64,000 bases of DNA from Bradyrhizobium diazoefficiens (GTDB lineage Bacteria > Pseudomonadota > Alphaproteobacteria > Rhizobiales > Xanthobacteraceae), in the NCBI RefSeq assembly GCF_016616425.1, contig NZ_CP067101.1:806001-870000 (forward strand). Direction: 5' to 3'. A model generated the notes under the pieces. It had not been told where the DNA came from, ran no database searches, and saw only the letters and a list, made by a program, of their open reading frames with translations. Both the position numbers and the translations under genes were made by a program. Below, piece by piece: positions 53,553 to 62,154 of this stretch. The stretch's first letter is position 1; the number at the start of each line of letters is the position of its first letter.

Positions 53553-54359
53553 TCAGCTGGCCGACTGCGTCGCGGCCCCCCCAGGATGTCGTCCCGGCCT
53601 CTGTGGCAACACGAACACGAGCACGACGATGAGAGCGAGAATAACTCCGGTCGCCAAGGGGCGACTGAGAGCGAGGCCGCCGTGGCTCGTCGGCTTGTCT
53701 AGGAAGTCACCGACGGTCGCCCCAAGCGGCCGCGTCAGGATGAAAGCCGCCCAGAATAGAAGCACGCGGGAGATCGTGGTCCAATAGTACAATGCGCCCA
53801 GCACCACGAGGCCCGCACAGAACACCACCGCGCCCCCTTCGTATCCGAGCCCGGTGCTGTATGCCATCCAGTCTCCGAGCGCGGTACCCAGGGTTTGCGA
53901 AAACGTGATCGTCACCCAATAGAAGATCTCCACTTTTGGCGTGCTAACCGTCTGAACGTTGATAGAGCCGAGGGTGAAGTACCAAGCTCCGAGCGAACAG
54001 AGGACGCAGGCCAGCAGGATCGATGATCCACCGGTGTAGCCGATGCCCAGCGACCGATCGAAGAAGTCGGCCATTGCCGTGCCAACTGTGGTGGAGGCCA
54101 CGATTGCCGTCCAATAGATCCAAGGGTTGAATCGCCTTGCGGAGATTTGAGCGATCACGGCTGCGACGAACACGGCCAGGAATATCCCCGTCCCAATCAA
54201 GTACCCGCCATTGTGCGCGTTCTGGTCGGCATGCAGCCACGTCATCGTGACGGTGTCGCCGCCCGTCTCGCCTAACGTGGTGGCGAGTATCTTGATGACC
54301 CAGAAGCCGAGCGTGACCGCAGGGACTTTGCTGATGATCTCGTTCTTGCTCTGCTGCAT
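53553..54359 (-). CDS. COG4705-like membrane protein with repeated LGxxxGD motif
   Basis: A 268-aa protein with eight or so hydrophobic segments. A repeated motif occurs four times: ATTLGETGGD (~30), ASTTVGTAMADFFDRSLGIGY, TLGTALGDWMAYSTGLGYEGG and PLGATVGDFLDKP. This is characteristic of uncharacterised COG4705 membrane-anchored proteins. It is the first gene of the minus-strand set ending at the PepSY gene. Acidic residues inside membrane segments suggest ion transport, but that is inference. Confidence 0.75.
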   Translation of the reverse strand: MQQSKNEIISKVPAVTLGFWVIKILATTLGETGGDTVTMTWLHADQNAHNGGYLIGTGIFLAVFVAAVIAQISARRFNPWIYWTAIVASTTVGTAMADFFDRSLGIGYTGGSSILLACVLCSLGAWYFTLGSINVQTVSTPKVEIFYWVTITFSQTLGTALGDWMAYSTGLGYEGGAVVFCAGLVVLGALYYWTTISRVLLFWAAFILTRPLGATVGDFLDKPTSHGGLALSRPLATGVILALIVVLVFVLPQRPGRHPGGAATQSAS

Positions 54360-54657
54360 GTGTGTCCCGGTGGTGTTCGCGGCTTACGACGACCGTCGTC
54401 GCATTCGGCACGTTAACGCGGCAGTCCGAGGAAGGAACCAGCGCCAAGTATACATTTTCCCAATGTTCAACGTCCCAAGGTGCACTTAGACAGTGCCGGC
54501 GCACGGCCCGCCTTGGCGTTTCCAAAACTCGCATCTTCAGCCCCCGAGGTTAATTCCGACAACTGTGGTCCTGCAGTCCGAGCCATAAAGAAAGATTCGA
54601 TATAGAGTAGGCCCTTGTCGCTGATACGATTGCGCAGCGGCCGCGTGTGGAGGTTCT

Positions 54658-55005
54658 ATGCGCCACATTCGCCTTTGGCTTGCCCTTGCGGTCGTCGCGG
54701 CTGCGTGGGTTCAATCGGAACGGGCTGAACCCCTGCACGTTCCGACAGCTTACCGAACGAGAGCCAACGCCATTGTTTGCGGGACTCCTTTCCAGATACG
54801 AAAGGCAGTCGTCGCGGCGGCCCACGACGATGGAGCCCGCATTCGCGAGCTCGCGTGTACCCGACCGGGTGCGGGCAGGAGAGCGCACCTCGTGTCGGCG
54901 CCCGTGACCAGATACGGACCATGGGAAATCCGATTGGTTTCTGAGGAGGGCTTAGCTGAGCCGTTGTGGGGCTATGCCGATCAATTCGAACCGGATCTGG
55001 AGTAG
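54658..55005 (+). CDS. Small secreted hypothetical protein
   Basis: A 115-aa protein with a signal peptide (MRHIRLWLALAVVAAAWVQS) and a mature part containing two cysteines (VCGTPF and LACTRPG) that could pair. It ends YADQFEPDLE. Family not recognised. Confidence 0.6.
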   Translation: MRHIRLWLALAVVAAAWVQSERAEPLHVPTAYRTRANAIVCGTPFQIRKAVVAAAHDDGARIRELACTRPGAGRRAHLVSAPVTRYGPWEIRLVSEEGLAEPLWGYADQFEPDLE

Positions 55006-55667
55006 GCGCCGTCCCTGGCCCATTCCGGAGCAGCTGGCGTCGGGTGGCGCCCGCAGTCTACCAGGACGGTGCCCCTCGCCTCGACCAGAAGTCCGGCTGG
55101 TCGCGCTCGGCGGTTGGAACGCTCGCCGATGTTCCAGAAACTTAAGCTTGTGATCGTATCTCGTCGCCACGTCCCGGCTGCTAGAGTCGCAATCTCGTGC
55201 CGGCCCTTGCTGAACCTGGTAAGGCGCCGATCGTCGCTTCGGTGCGGCGTTCACCTCGGCGCCACCGGCCGAAGGTCTCTTCTCTGCCGCTGGCGCCGAA
55301 GGCCAAGCAGAGCGAAGGCGCTTAGTCCGGTCACGGTCGCCAACGTCGGAGCGAGATGGATGTTCATCCGACGAACCGGTCGGCTACCCGGAGAAGGACC
55401 GACGTGCAGGTCTGCGGTTTCAAGGCCCTTTCGCCGTTGATGAAGCCGAGAAAGCCGGAGCTCGGCTTCCGCGGCTCGGACCGACCGCGCTTGGGGAGCA
55501 AGCATCCCATAACGAATCCTTCCCGAAACGCCTCGAAATCGGTCGAGTTTGACGGCCGAATCGGCCGCTCAGGTGGTACACAGCGGTGGTCACAAATCTC
55601 GACCGGACTTTTCCGGAATCCTTGTTTTTCGGCGGTTTTCGCGCAATCGCAGCATGGGGGAAGGGAG

Positions 55668-55684
55668 TCCCACTCTCTCCGCCA
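55668..55684 (+). other. tRNA-Ser 3'-end-like sequence (candidate att site)
   Basis: TCCCACTCTCTCCGCCA matches the 3' end, including CCA, typical of alphaproteobacterial tRNA-Ser genes. No tRNA body precedes it. Such isolated tRNA ends mark integration borders of genomic islands. Confidence 0.55.
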
Positions 55685-55797
55685 TTCGGCTTGGACTGAC
55701 TGCACTGCGCGGTGCATTGCCTGCCAAAGGCAAAGGTAACGGGCGATAACCTAGTCAAGCCGACCCGAAAGAGCTCGATGATTGAGCTCGCTTGCAA

Positions 55798-55822
55798 TGC
55801 TAGCTAGCACATAGCTAGCTGC
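55798..55822. repeat. CTAG-rich palindromic cluster, left
   Basis: TGCTAGCTAGC then ATAGCTAGCTGC. CTAG is rare in GC-rich bacterial DNA, so three copies within 25 bp stand out. A similar cluster lies at 60868-60890. Confidence 0.5.
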
Positions 55823-55888
55823 GTCGGTTACTGGGCGGCTCAATGCGCCAAAGCTCGGTAAAGGTTTTTCTCGCTCGTTCAATCGCTG

Positions 55889-56110
55889 TCAGCTCCGACG
55901 ACTAAATTCCAGTCGACGTATTTCACTTAAAACGTGCGCGCGAATGAGTTCAAAGTCCTCGTGAAAGACGCCCTCATTCGCAGCTCGCGGTGCACAGCTT
56001 GCGGCTCGCAGGCTGCGCGCCAACAAGACAGTCGGCTCAAAGGGCGGCGCATCCGGATCCACCGCGTTTATAGTGCCGTCCGGTAGTAGTCCTATTGGCG
56101 TGTTATCCAT
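55889..56110 (-). CDS. Hypothetical protein
   Basis: A 73-aa protein from ATG 56110 with GAGGAG 8 nt upstream. It has an acidic N-terminus (NTPIGLLPDGTINAVDPDAPP) and a basic helical C-terminus. Family not recognised. Confidence 0.55.
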   Translation of the reverse strand: MDNTPIGLLPDGTINAVDPDAPPFEPTVLLARSLRAASCAPRAANEGVFHEDFELIRAHVLSEIRRLEFSRRS

Positions 56111-56204
56111 TTTTGATTCTCCTCAAGGTAGCCAATTGTTTGGGAATAGGAAGGACGATTAAAAAATCAAATAAATCAAACAATGAAACGTTCCTGGTCC
56201 AGAA

Positions 56205-56681
56205 CTAGTGGTAGTTGGCAGTGATCTGCCGGTAGAGGTTGTCCAGTTGATTCATGCTGGGGCTAGTGCGCAAATAGGCGCATCCGTCAACCAGATTGAA
56301 CTCCGGTACGCCTTCTTGATCCTTTGCAAATCGACGATTAACTTCCGCGAGTGCGAAATCGACCTGCTGCGGTGATAGCCGCAGTCTTTGAGCGGTTTCG
56401 ATCTGCAGTCGCTCCCGCGCCGTCTCAAAAGCCGGGAAGTACGCCTCGCTCCGCACATGACAGATTCCCGCCCGAAACGCTTTCAGGTAGTGGTACTGAA
56501 ACGCGAGCATAACCTCCGTGTATTCTTCGCCGGGGGACAAGACAGGAGCCGTCTGTCGAGCTAGCTCGGACGCTGCCAGCGGGCTCGTTTTCGCCAATCG
56601 TGCACCTTCAGACGAGATATCAGCCAAGATGAATAAGGTGGCGATGCCTATAATGATCAGTAAAAGAAACTTGAAAAACAT
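56205..56681 (-). CDS. Membrane-anchored hypothetical protein
   Basis: A 158-aa protein from ATG 56681 with GGGGAG 5 nt upstream. One N-terminal transmembrane helix (FFKFLLLIIIGIATLFILADI) is followed by a soluble helical domain with two Cys (GICHVR and DGCAYL). It ends with QLDNLYRQITANYH. AT-richer than the rest of the window. Not recognised. Confidence 0.65.
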   Translation of the reverse strand: MFFKFLLLIIIGIATLFILADISSEGARLAKTSPLAASELARQTAPVLSPGEEYTEVMLAFQYHYLKAFRAGICHVRSEAYFPAFETARERLQIETAQRLRLSPQQVDFALAEVNRRFAKDQEGVPEFNLVDGCAYLRTSPSMNQLDNLYRQITANYH

Positions 56682-56981
56682 TGCAACTCCCCGGGCCTGG
56701 TGATCGGGGAGTTGATAAGCCTCGGTTAGGAGAGCCGCGTGCGCCTTTAGGCTTTCGCCCTGTACATACGCGCACGCCTCCCCGACCATATGGTCGAGGA
56801 GTGCTTTGACGGCGCACTTGGGCCGCCTAACCGAAGGGGTTATCAAGCCCCGAAGACAGCTGAAGCCGTCCGTATGTCCAATTTATATGGATGGGTCGCG
56901 AAAGTCGATAGGCTGTAGCTCAGCGAGCGAGATATCGATACGCGGTCAGCAAGTAAGGCGCGTGCCAAAGGGAGGTTGGGG

Positions 56982-57791
56982 GTGGTGAAGACAAAAGTCA
57001 CTTCCGATGCGCATTTTCCCGAGCCTCCAAGCTGGCCAGGTGCTCCCGGTTGGATTCCCACATTGGTCAGAGAGCAGGCACTGCTGTTCTCTCTTGAATA
57101 CGGTCAAAAGCCTAAGGCAGTTTCGCTAGCGCTGCGCCTAGCTTCAGATCCGCGGATGAAGACCGTGTGGGATGAGCTTGCCAAGAGGAAGCGATCGTCG
57201 CTAAGGGAATACGTCTACGCCGCGCGCGAAGTCCGTCTTGAAGATGACCGTCAGGCTCTCGTCAGCATGGCAAAGTTTCTGAAGTTCAGGGGCGCTCCCC
57301 TCGGATGGCTTGCAAAGCCCAATAGGGCAACAGCTGATGCCGCCCAGGAATGGGCAGTCTGGCAATTTTTCCGCAAGTCGTTCCATCTCGCGCACGATCA
57401 GCGTCCCGCCCTCCGCATCGCGTCAGAGCTAAAAAAGAAGGAGAGGGCATTTCGAAGGGTCGCGCCCCATTTGCGCGCAGCGGCCGGCTTGTTAGGGACA
57501 TTTCATTCCGAAGATCAGCAAGTTTTGGAGCGACTGGCGCTATCGTTTGAAACAGCGAGCGCGCCAGAATGGGGGTTGGGATTCGTTGCGAGGAAAAAGG
57601 GTGATTCGGTCACTCGCGCTTATGTCATGGCCTTAGCATGGATCACTGAAGGGCTTTTTAGGACTTCTCTCGCGGGCTCAATTGCAACGACAGCGTCAGT
57701 CGCTCTGGGGGGCAACATCACTGGCGATCAAGTCAAATCTATCCTCGCCTCAGAAATCCGCTATCCGTCGCTTTTTGACGACTTGACCTAG
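56982..57791 (+). CDS. Hypothetical protein of the island
   Basis: A 269-aa protein, start GTG 56982 or 56985 behind GGAGG. Basic helical content dominates (KAVSLALRLASDPRMKTVWDEL, ASELKKKERAFRRVAPHLRAAAG), and a Gly-rich hydrophobic stretch lies near the end (SIATTASVALGGNITG). It is divergent from the membrane-anchored gene. No catalytic motif or family recognised. Confidence 0.65.
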   Translation: MVKTKVTSDAHFPEPPSWPGAPGWIPTLVREQALLFSLEYGQKPKAVSLALRLASDPRMKTVWDELAKRKRSSLREYVYAAREVRLEDDRQALVSMAKFLKFRGAPLGWLAKPNRATADAAQEWAVWQFFRKSFHLAHDQRPALRIASELKKKERAFRRVAPHLRAAAGLLGTFHSEDQQVLERLALSFETASAPEWGLGFVARKKGDSVTRAYVMALAWITEGLFRTSLAGSIATTASVALGGNITGDQVKSILASEIRYPSLFDDLT

Positions 57792-57867
57792 AAAACAACC
57801 CACTCCAATTCGCAAACGGAATTAGGCCAAATCGCACCTCCGCAATCGACTGCAAAGGAGGTGCCTT

Positions 57868-58122
57868 ATGCCGAATGAAAACAAGCCAGATACTTTGCTC
57901 ACTCGCGAGCAGACTGCCGCTGCGCTGACAGCTGCCGGGTATCCGACTAAAGCCAAAACTCTTTCTACCAAAGCCACCCGAGGCGGTGGACCGCCCTACA
58001 GAATTTACAGCGCAAGAGCGTTGTACCGATGGGGCGATGCTCTCCAGTGGGCCGAAGCGCAACTTAGTCCTCTTGTACATAGCACGTCGGAGCGCCGCGC
58101 GGCGCCGAGCATCGCTACATGA
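57868..58122 (+). CDS. Excisionase-like small DNA-binding protein
   Basis: An 84-aa protein behind a perfect AAAGGAGGT. The sequence LLTREQTAAALTAAGYPTKAKTLSTKATRGGGPPYRIY in pieces matches the winged helix-turn-helix of small MerR/excisionase-type proteins found near integrase or replication genes. It overlaps the next gene (ATGA). It is likely a directionality or regulatory factor of the island. Confidence 0.7.
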   Translation: MPNENKPDTLLTREQTAAALTAAGYPTKAKTLSTKATRGGGPPYRIYSARALYRWGDALQWAEAQLSPLVHSTSERRAAPSIAT

Positions 58123-58655
58123 AAGACAGTTACAAAGAGAAGCCCGTCGCCGCTGGAACGGCAAACGGGCTCCAGATTATTGAGCGCTTTGGAACATTGC
58201 TTGCGATAGAAGATATGCCAGCTCTGACAGCTTGGCAAACCTGCCCGCGCCACATCATCTACATCGAAGCCCTAGGTAAGAGCCGCTTTTCGGTGCGGTA
58301 CATAGAGCGAAGCGAGGGTGTTTTGCTAATTTCAAGGCAACCGCTACTCGATTCCGCCAGACTGTTCCTCAAGCTCGGTTGCGATCCGAGAGCTACGATT
58401 GCAATGCGTCGCCGAGGATCGACCCGAGACGACCTGATCGGGATTATCGGCGGGGCGGCAAAACTCACCGTCGACGAGACCAAGACCGCATTCGCCAAAT
58501 GGAAGCCGTTTTCCCCGTCGGCGGTTACGCCGCCTAGCGCTCCTGATGCGGCTCCCCCTGCTGGGGTAGCTCTCGCAAGAAAGTCCCGCCACGGTTCGGA
58601 CGGTTTTCAAGAAACCGACGAACCGGCGGATGCACAAGAACGGAAGCGAGACTGA
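58119..58655 (+). CDS. Hypothetical protein coupled to the excisionase-like gene
   Basis: A 178-aa protein. The middle (SRFSVRYIERSEGVLLISRQPLLDSARLFLKLG in pieces) is a compact alpha/beta region. The tail is Pro/Ala-rich and disordered. Its start overlaps the excisionase-like stop (ATGA), so the pair is co-translated. Not recognised. Confidence 0.65.
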   Translation: MKDSYKEKPVAAGTANGLQIIERFGTLLAIEDMPALTAWQTCPRHIIYIEALGKSRFSVRYIERSEGVLLISRQPLLDSARLFLKLGCDPRATIAMRRRGSTRDDLIGIIGGAAKLTVDETKTAFAKWKPFSPSAVTPPSAPDAAPPAGVALARKSRHGSDGFQETDEPADAQERKRD

Positions 58656-59385
58656 ACCCGACGCCGCGGTCCCGACGGTTGCTGGTTTGCTCGGATGTCC
58701 CTTTCCAGCAACCGGTCGCCCGCGAGAATAGCGACGGGTCTAGGATCCGGACTTCTACCGTCGCCGGCGCGCATCATGCGCGCCGTATTCAGCAAGCCCG
58801 CGCGGTTTCAGCACCGCAAAACCAAACTCGCTGACCGTGCCACGACGGCTCCTAAGGGAACGTGGCGATGATCACACGGGAACTTCATTCGGTGATTTGT
58901 CTCGAAAAGGCCGGTGTGGAGCCCGGCAGATGATTTCGAAACAGAAGGTGGATCCTCAAGCCGAAACTTCCGACCGCCCCTAGGGTTGGTGTCCCAAAGG
59001 GATAACTGCAGCGATGACCCCACCTTACCTGCCCGGGTCCAATCGGGTGGTGGACGCCTGGTCCCACGATACGGGACACTGCAGCTAACTAGTGATGGAA
59101 GAAACACCGCCTCTCAGGCGTAGCGCAACCGCTGGCTACGTCGTTCCTCCGCTATGGTGGAGGTGGAGGGCAGCGGAAGGGGGACTATTGCCCGAAGCCA
59201 GCAAGTTACCTTTCCGGGCCGCTTTCTCTGGACCATCTACACGGATGCTCGAGCGAGTCGGCGGAGAACGCGATGTCCAAGGAGCTCGCGCCCGACGGTC
59301 CTTTTGTTCGGCGTCGTCAGGCCTGCCGCTCGCTAGGCTGAACCTTTCGGCATCATCTGCTCCGCTAAATTTGTGGAAGTAGTAA
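58656..59385. other. Region without genes between island genes and the Rhs tip
   Basis: About 730 bp with no supported frame. It separates the last hypothetical gene from a TAA at 59383 that directly precedes Rhs homology, so a deletion or junction lies near 59386. Confidence 0.5.
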
Positions 59386-60447
59386 AGCGGCCATTTCGGC
59401 GCGCGCTATCTGTTTTCGAGCCTGAACCAGTGGATCAGCCCGGATCCGGCGGGCGTCCACGCGCTCGGCCCCGATCTCAATCCCTATTCGTATGTCGGCG
59501 GACGCGTCGCGACCCTGGTCGCTCCCGACGGCCTGCAGCCTTACATCGGCCGGGAAGATTGCACGGGCGACGGCGGCATTGAGTTCGGTTTCGGCGGCAG
59601 CGGCGGCGGAAATCGCGGCGGCGATAGCGGCGGCGGCAATGGCGGCGGCGGCCGGGGTCCCAACGTCGTGCCGCGCCCGAAGCCTGTGGTGCGGCCCCCG
59701 AGCGTCAGTTCCGCGGGCGTGCCGTTCTGGCAAGTCCTGAGCAACCGGAACATGTGGTCGAGCAGCGTCGATCCAACCGTCGTCAACGGCTTCAATGCCG
59801 GCGTCACGCGCAATCAAGGCGTGCTGGTGGCGACAACGGCAGCAGCCATCGTCGGCTCCGGCGCGCGGGCGGCGCTGGCAAACTTCGGCACCGCCGTGCT
59901 GGTGAGCAGCGCCACGCCAGCGCGGTTCATTACCGAACTCGGTTTCGCCGAGCAGGGCATCTCGATCGGCGGCGGCGTCTACGGCGTGAGCCGGCTGGAG
60001 CGAGCGACCCAGCTCGGGGTCGAGTTTGCCGAATCCACCGGCGTTCGCTCCGGCGTGACCATCGCGGTGACCGACCTGATCCACCCGTTCCTGTCGCCGA
60101 CCCGCGTCATCTCCACCAACAGCGTCAGGGCGCTGCAGTGGCTGCGAACGAACCTGGTGCGCAACTCGGGTGAGATCCTGGTGGAGTTCACCGAGAAGCT
60201 GACCGACCCGGCGATAATCCGTGAAACCGGGTCGACGTTCGCGCATGCCGAGGTCAACGCCTTCAACTGGGCGATGGGGCGCGGCTACACCGGGGGGATC
60301 TTCGCCTCGAGCATCCGCGGCTGCAACAGCTGCCTGAAGAACCTGGTGCTGAACACCGGAGGAAAGTTTGCGCACGACAATCCGGCGTGGACGTTCGAAC
60401 AGCTCATCCTGCTGCCGGCGAAATTCTTCGATCCTTTCCTCGAATGA
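59386..60447 (+). pseudogene. Orphan Rhs C-terminal tip with deaminase-like toxin domain
   Basis: The frame is open from just after TAA 59383-59385 but has no proper start. It opens with the end of an Rhs core (GARYLFSSLNQWISPDPAGVH, DLNPYSYVGGRV). It then passes a Gly-rich linker (~60-95, GGSGGGNRGGDSGGGNGG) and a helical spacer to a C-terminal domain with HAEVNAFNWA and GCNSCLKNL. HAE followed by a CxxC is the zinc site of the cytidine-deaminase fold used by polymorphic toxins. The N-terminal Rhs part is missing, and no candidate immunity gene follows. A GTG at 59668 could give a 259-aa truncated product. Confidence 0.75.
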
Positions 60448-60934
60448 GAGTCGCCGCGGCAGACGCGGGTCCTGATATGGGCGAGGCGAGATCGTGATCG
60501 CGTGTCTTGCCAATGCCCGCCCCGATCGAGAGCCGATCCGAGCTGGCGCTGCCAATGAGATTTGATGCACCAGCCGAGACTTTGGCCGGCTCACCCAAAC
60601 ACGAGGTCATCAGCCCAGCCTGCTCCCGCATGGGAAAGCTCTCGGTCGATGACGGCGCATACAGCCGGCGCCCCCAATGCGACATCGCAAGTTCAGCTCA
60701 ATGTGCTGCTTCTTGGGAATGAAAAAAGTTTTCAGGTTCACGCGGCTGACCAATCACCGCGCCGATGCGACTATCCCGCGGCCCTCACGCGCTGTTACGC
60801 CGCCTCTCAGCCCGGGTTGCTGCACTAGTAACAAATAACTGACGCCCCGCCGTGCACCTCTGTGAGTTGCTAGCTACTTGCTAGCTTGCACAGATGTTCT
60901 CATTTCCAATGTTGGTCTAAGTGTTTGAGATCGC
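60448..60934. other. Region between the Rhs tip and tRNA-Arg
   Basis: About 490 bp. No immunity-like gene or other supported frame. The CTAG-rich cluster lies near its right end. Confidence 0.5.
60868..60890. repeat. CTAG-rich palindromic cluster, right
   Basis: TTGCTAGCTACTTGCTAGCTTGC, related to the cluster at 55798-55822 and about 45 bp from the tRNA-Arg 3' end. Together they bracket the foreign island. Confidence 0.5.
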
Positions 60935-61011
60935 TGGCGCACCCGACACGATTCGAACGTGTGACCTTTGCCTTCGGAGGGCAACGCTCTATCCAGCTGA
61001 GCTACGGGTGC
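60935..61011 (-). tRNA. tRNA-Arg (anticodon CCG)
   Basis: A 77-nt cloverleaf on the minus strand: acceptor GCACCCG pairs with CGGGTGC, D-arm AGCTCAGCTGGATAGAGC, anticodon loop CTCCGAA (CCG), T-arm ending GTTCGAATC, and encoded CCA at 60937-60935. Its 3' end faces the foreign island, the orientation used as an integration target. Confidence 0.95.
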
Positions 61012-61074
61012 CAGTCGAGGTTCATTTAGCCGATTGGCGGGGGGCGGGCAACCGCTTCTCGCCACATTGCGGCT

Positions 61075-62154
61075 CTAGGCCGATTTGCGCCGGAAAGCGC
61101 CCGGGACCGCCGCGACCTCGCGGCCAAGGCCGGCGAACTCGGCAAGCACCCTTTCGGGGCAGATCACGCGGTTGCGGCCGAGCCGTTTGGCCGCATAGAG
61201 CGCCGCGTCGGCCGCGCCCAGCAGCCGATCAGGGCCGCCGTCGGCTCCGCTGGGAATATGGCTGGCGACGCCGACGCTGAGGGTGACGTGGTCGCCGGCC
61301 CCATCGGCGCCATGGGCGATCTGCAAGGCCATCACGGCGCAGCGGATCTCGTCGGCGATGACGGAGGCGGTGTCGCCATCCATGTCCGGCAGGATCAGCG
61401 CGAACTCCTCGCCGCCATAGCGGCTGGCGAGATCGAGCGGCCGCACGGCATGCCGGCTGACGACGGAGGCGACCGCGCGCAGGCATTCGTCGCCGGCCTG
61501 GTGGCCGTGATGGTCGTTGAACAGCTTGAAGTGATCGACGTCGACGAATAGCAGCGCCAGCGGCTTCTGCGTGCGCTGGGCGCGGGCCCATTCCGTCATC
61601 AGCACCTGGTCGAACGAGCGGCGGTTCGACAGGCCGGTCAGCCCGTCCTTGGTGGCGAGCTCCTTCAGCGCCGTCTCGGCGCGCTTCTGGTCGGTGAGGT
61701 CGCGCAGCGTCTCGACTACGGCGATCAGATGGCCGGCCTCGTCATGGATGGGGCCGGCGTCGATGGCGAGATAGAGCTGGCTGCCGAGCTTCGGCATCGT
61801 GCACCAGTTCTCCGCGGAAAAGCCGAGCCCGTTATGACCCCGCGCGGCATATTCCGAATAGAACTCCGGGAGCCGCTCGGGCCGGTCGAGTGCGACGAGG
61901 TCGGCAAGGCAGGGGCGCTTGGTCTCGTAGAAGGCCTGCCAATGCTTGTTGGTGCCGATCACCTCGGATGCCGCGACGCCGGTCAACCGCTCGCAGGCCC
62001 TGTTCCAGATCACGACGCGGCGCTTCGGGTCGATCACGAAGGTCGGCACCACCAGATGCTGCATCAGCCGCACGGCATAGGAATCCGCAACGTCGACGGT
62101 CTTGGCCGGCGTCCTGCTTGAAGTGCTTCTTGATCTCGTCGCTGATTTCGTCAT
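61075..62154 (-). CDS. PAS-GGDEF diguanylate cyclase
   Basis: A 359-aa protein from ATG 62154, overlapping the upstream stop (TGATG). The PAS domain (~25-160) has FVIDPKRRVVIWNRACERLTG. The GGDEF domain (~180-345) has DGLTGLSNRRSFD, VDVDHFKLFND and the active-site YGGEEFALIL. An RxxD inhibitory site is not obvious before GGEEF. It makes cyclic-di-GMP. A longer upstream frame is an artefact of the neighbouring gene. Confidence 0.92.
   Translation of the reverse strand: MTKSATRSRSTSSRTPAKTVDVADSYAVRLMQHLVVPTFVIDPKRRVVIWNRACERLTGVAASEVIGTNKHWQAFYETKRPCLADLVALDRPERLPEFYSEYAARGHNGLGFSAENWCTMPKLGSQLYLAIDAGPIHDEAGHLIAVVETLRDLTDQKRAETALKELATKDGLTGLSNRRSFDQVLMTEWARAQRTQKPLALLFVDVDHFKLFNDHHGHQAGDECLRAVASVVSRHAVRPLDLASRYGGEEFALILPDMDGDTASVIADEIRCAVMALQIAHGADGAGDHVTLSVGVASHIPSGADGGPDRLLGAADAALYAAKRLGRNRVICPERVLAEFAGLGREVAAVPGAFRRKSA

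Larger units (their letters stand above)
55006..55888. other. Long region without a clear gene, left border of the foreign island
   Basis: About 880 bp. A minus-strand frame at 55251-55370 could encode a 39-residue peptide with one hydrophobic segment (TLATVTGLSAFALLGLRRQ), but support is thin. The minus frame at 55420-55797 is likely spurious because it runs across a tRNA-end-like sequence. From about 55740 the sequence becomes AT-richer. Confidence 0.45.

Noticed and set aside
55420..55797. 125-aa minus-strand frame
   Set aside because: Runs across a tRNA-Ser-like 3' end; such frames are common false calls and no ribosome-binding site is seen.
59568..59655. Possible DNA repeat of GGC units
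   Set aside because: It is in frame and encodes the Gly-rich linker of the Rhs tip, so it needs no separate explanation.
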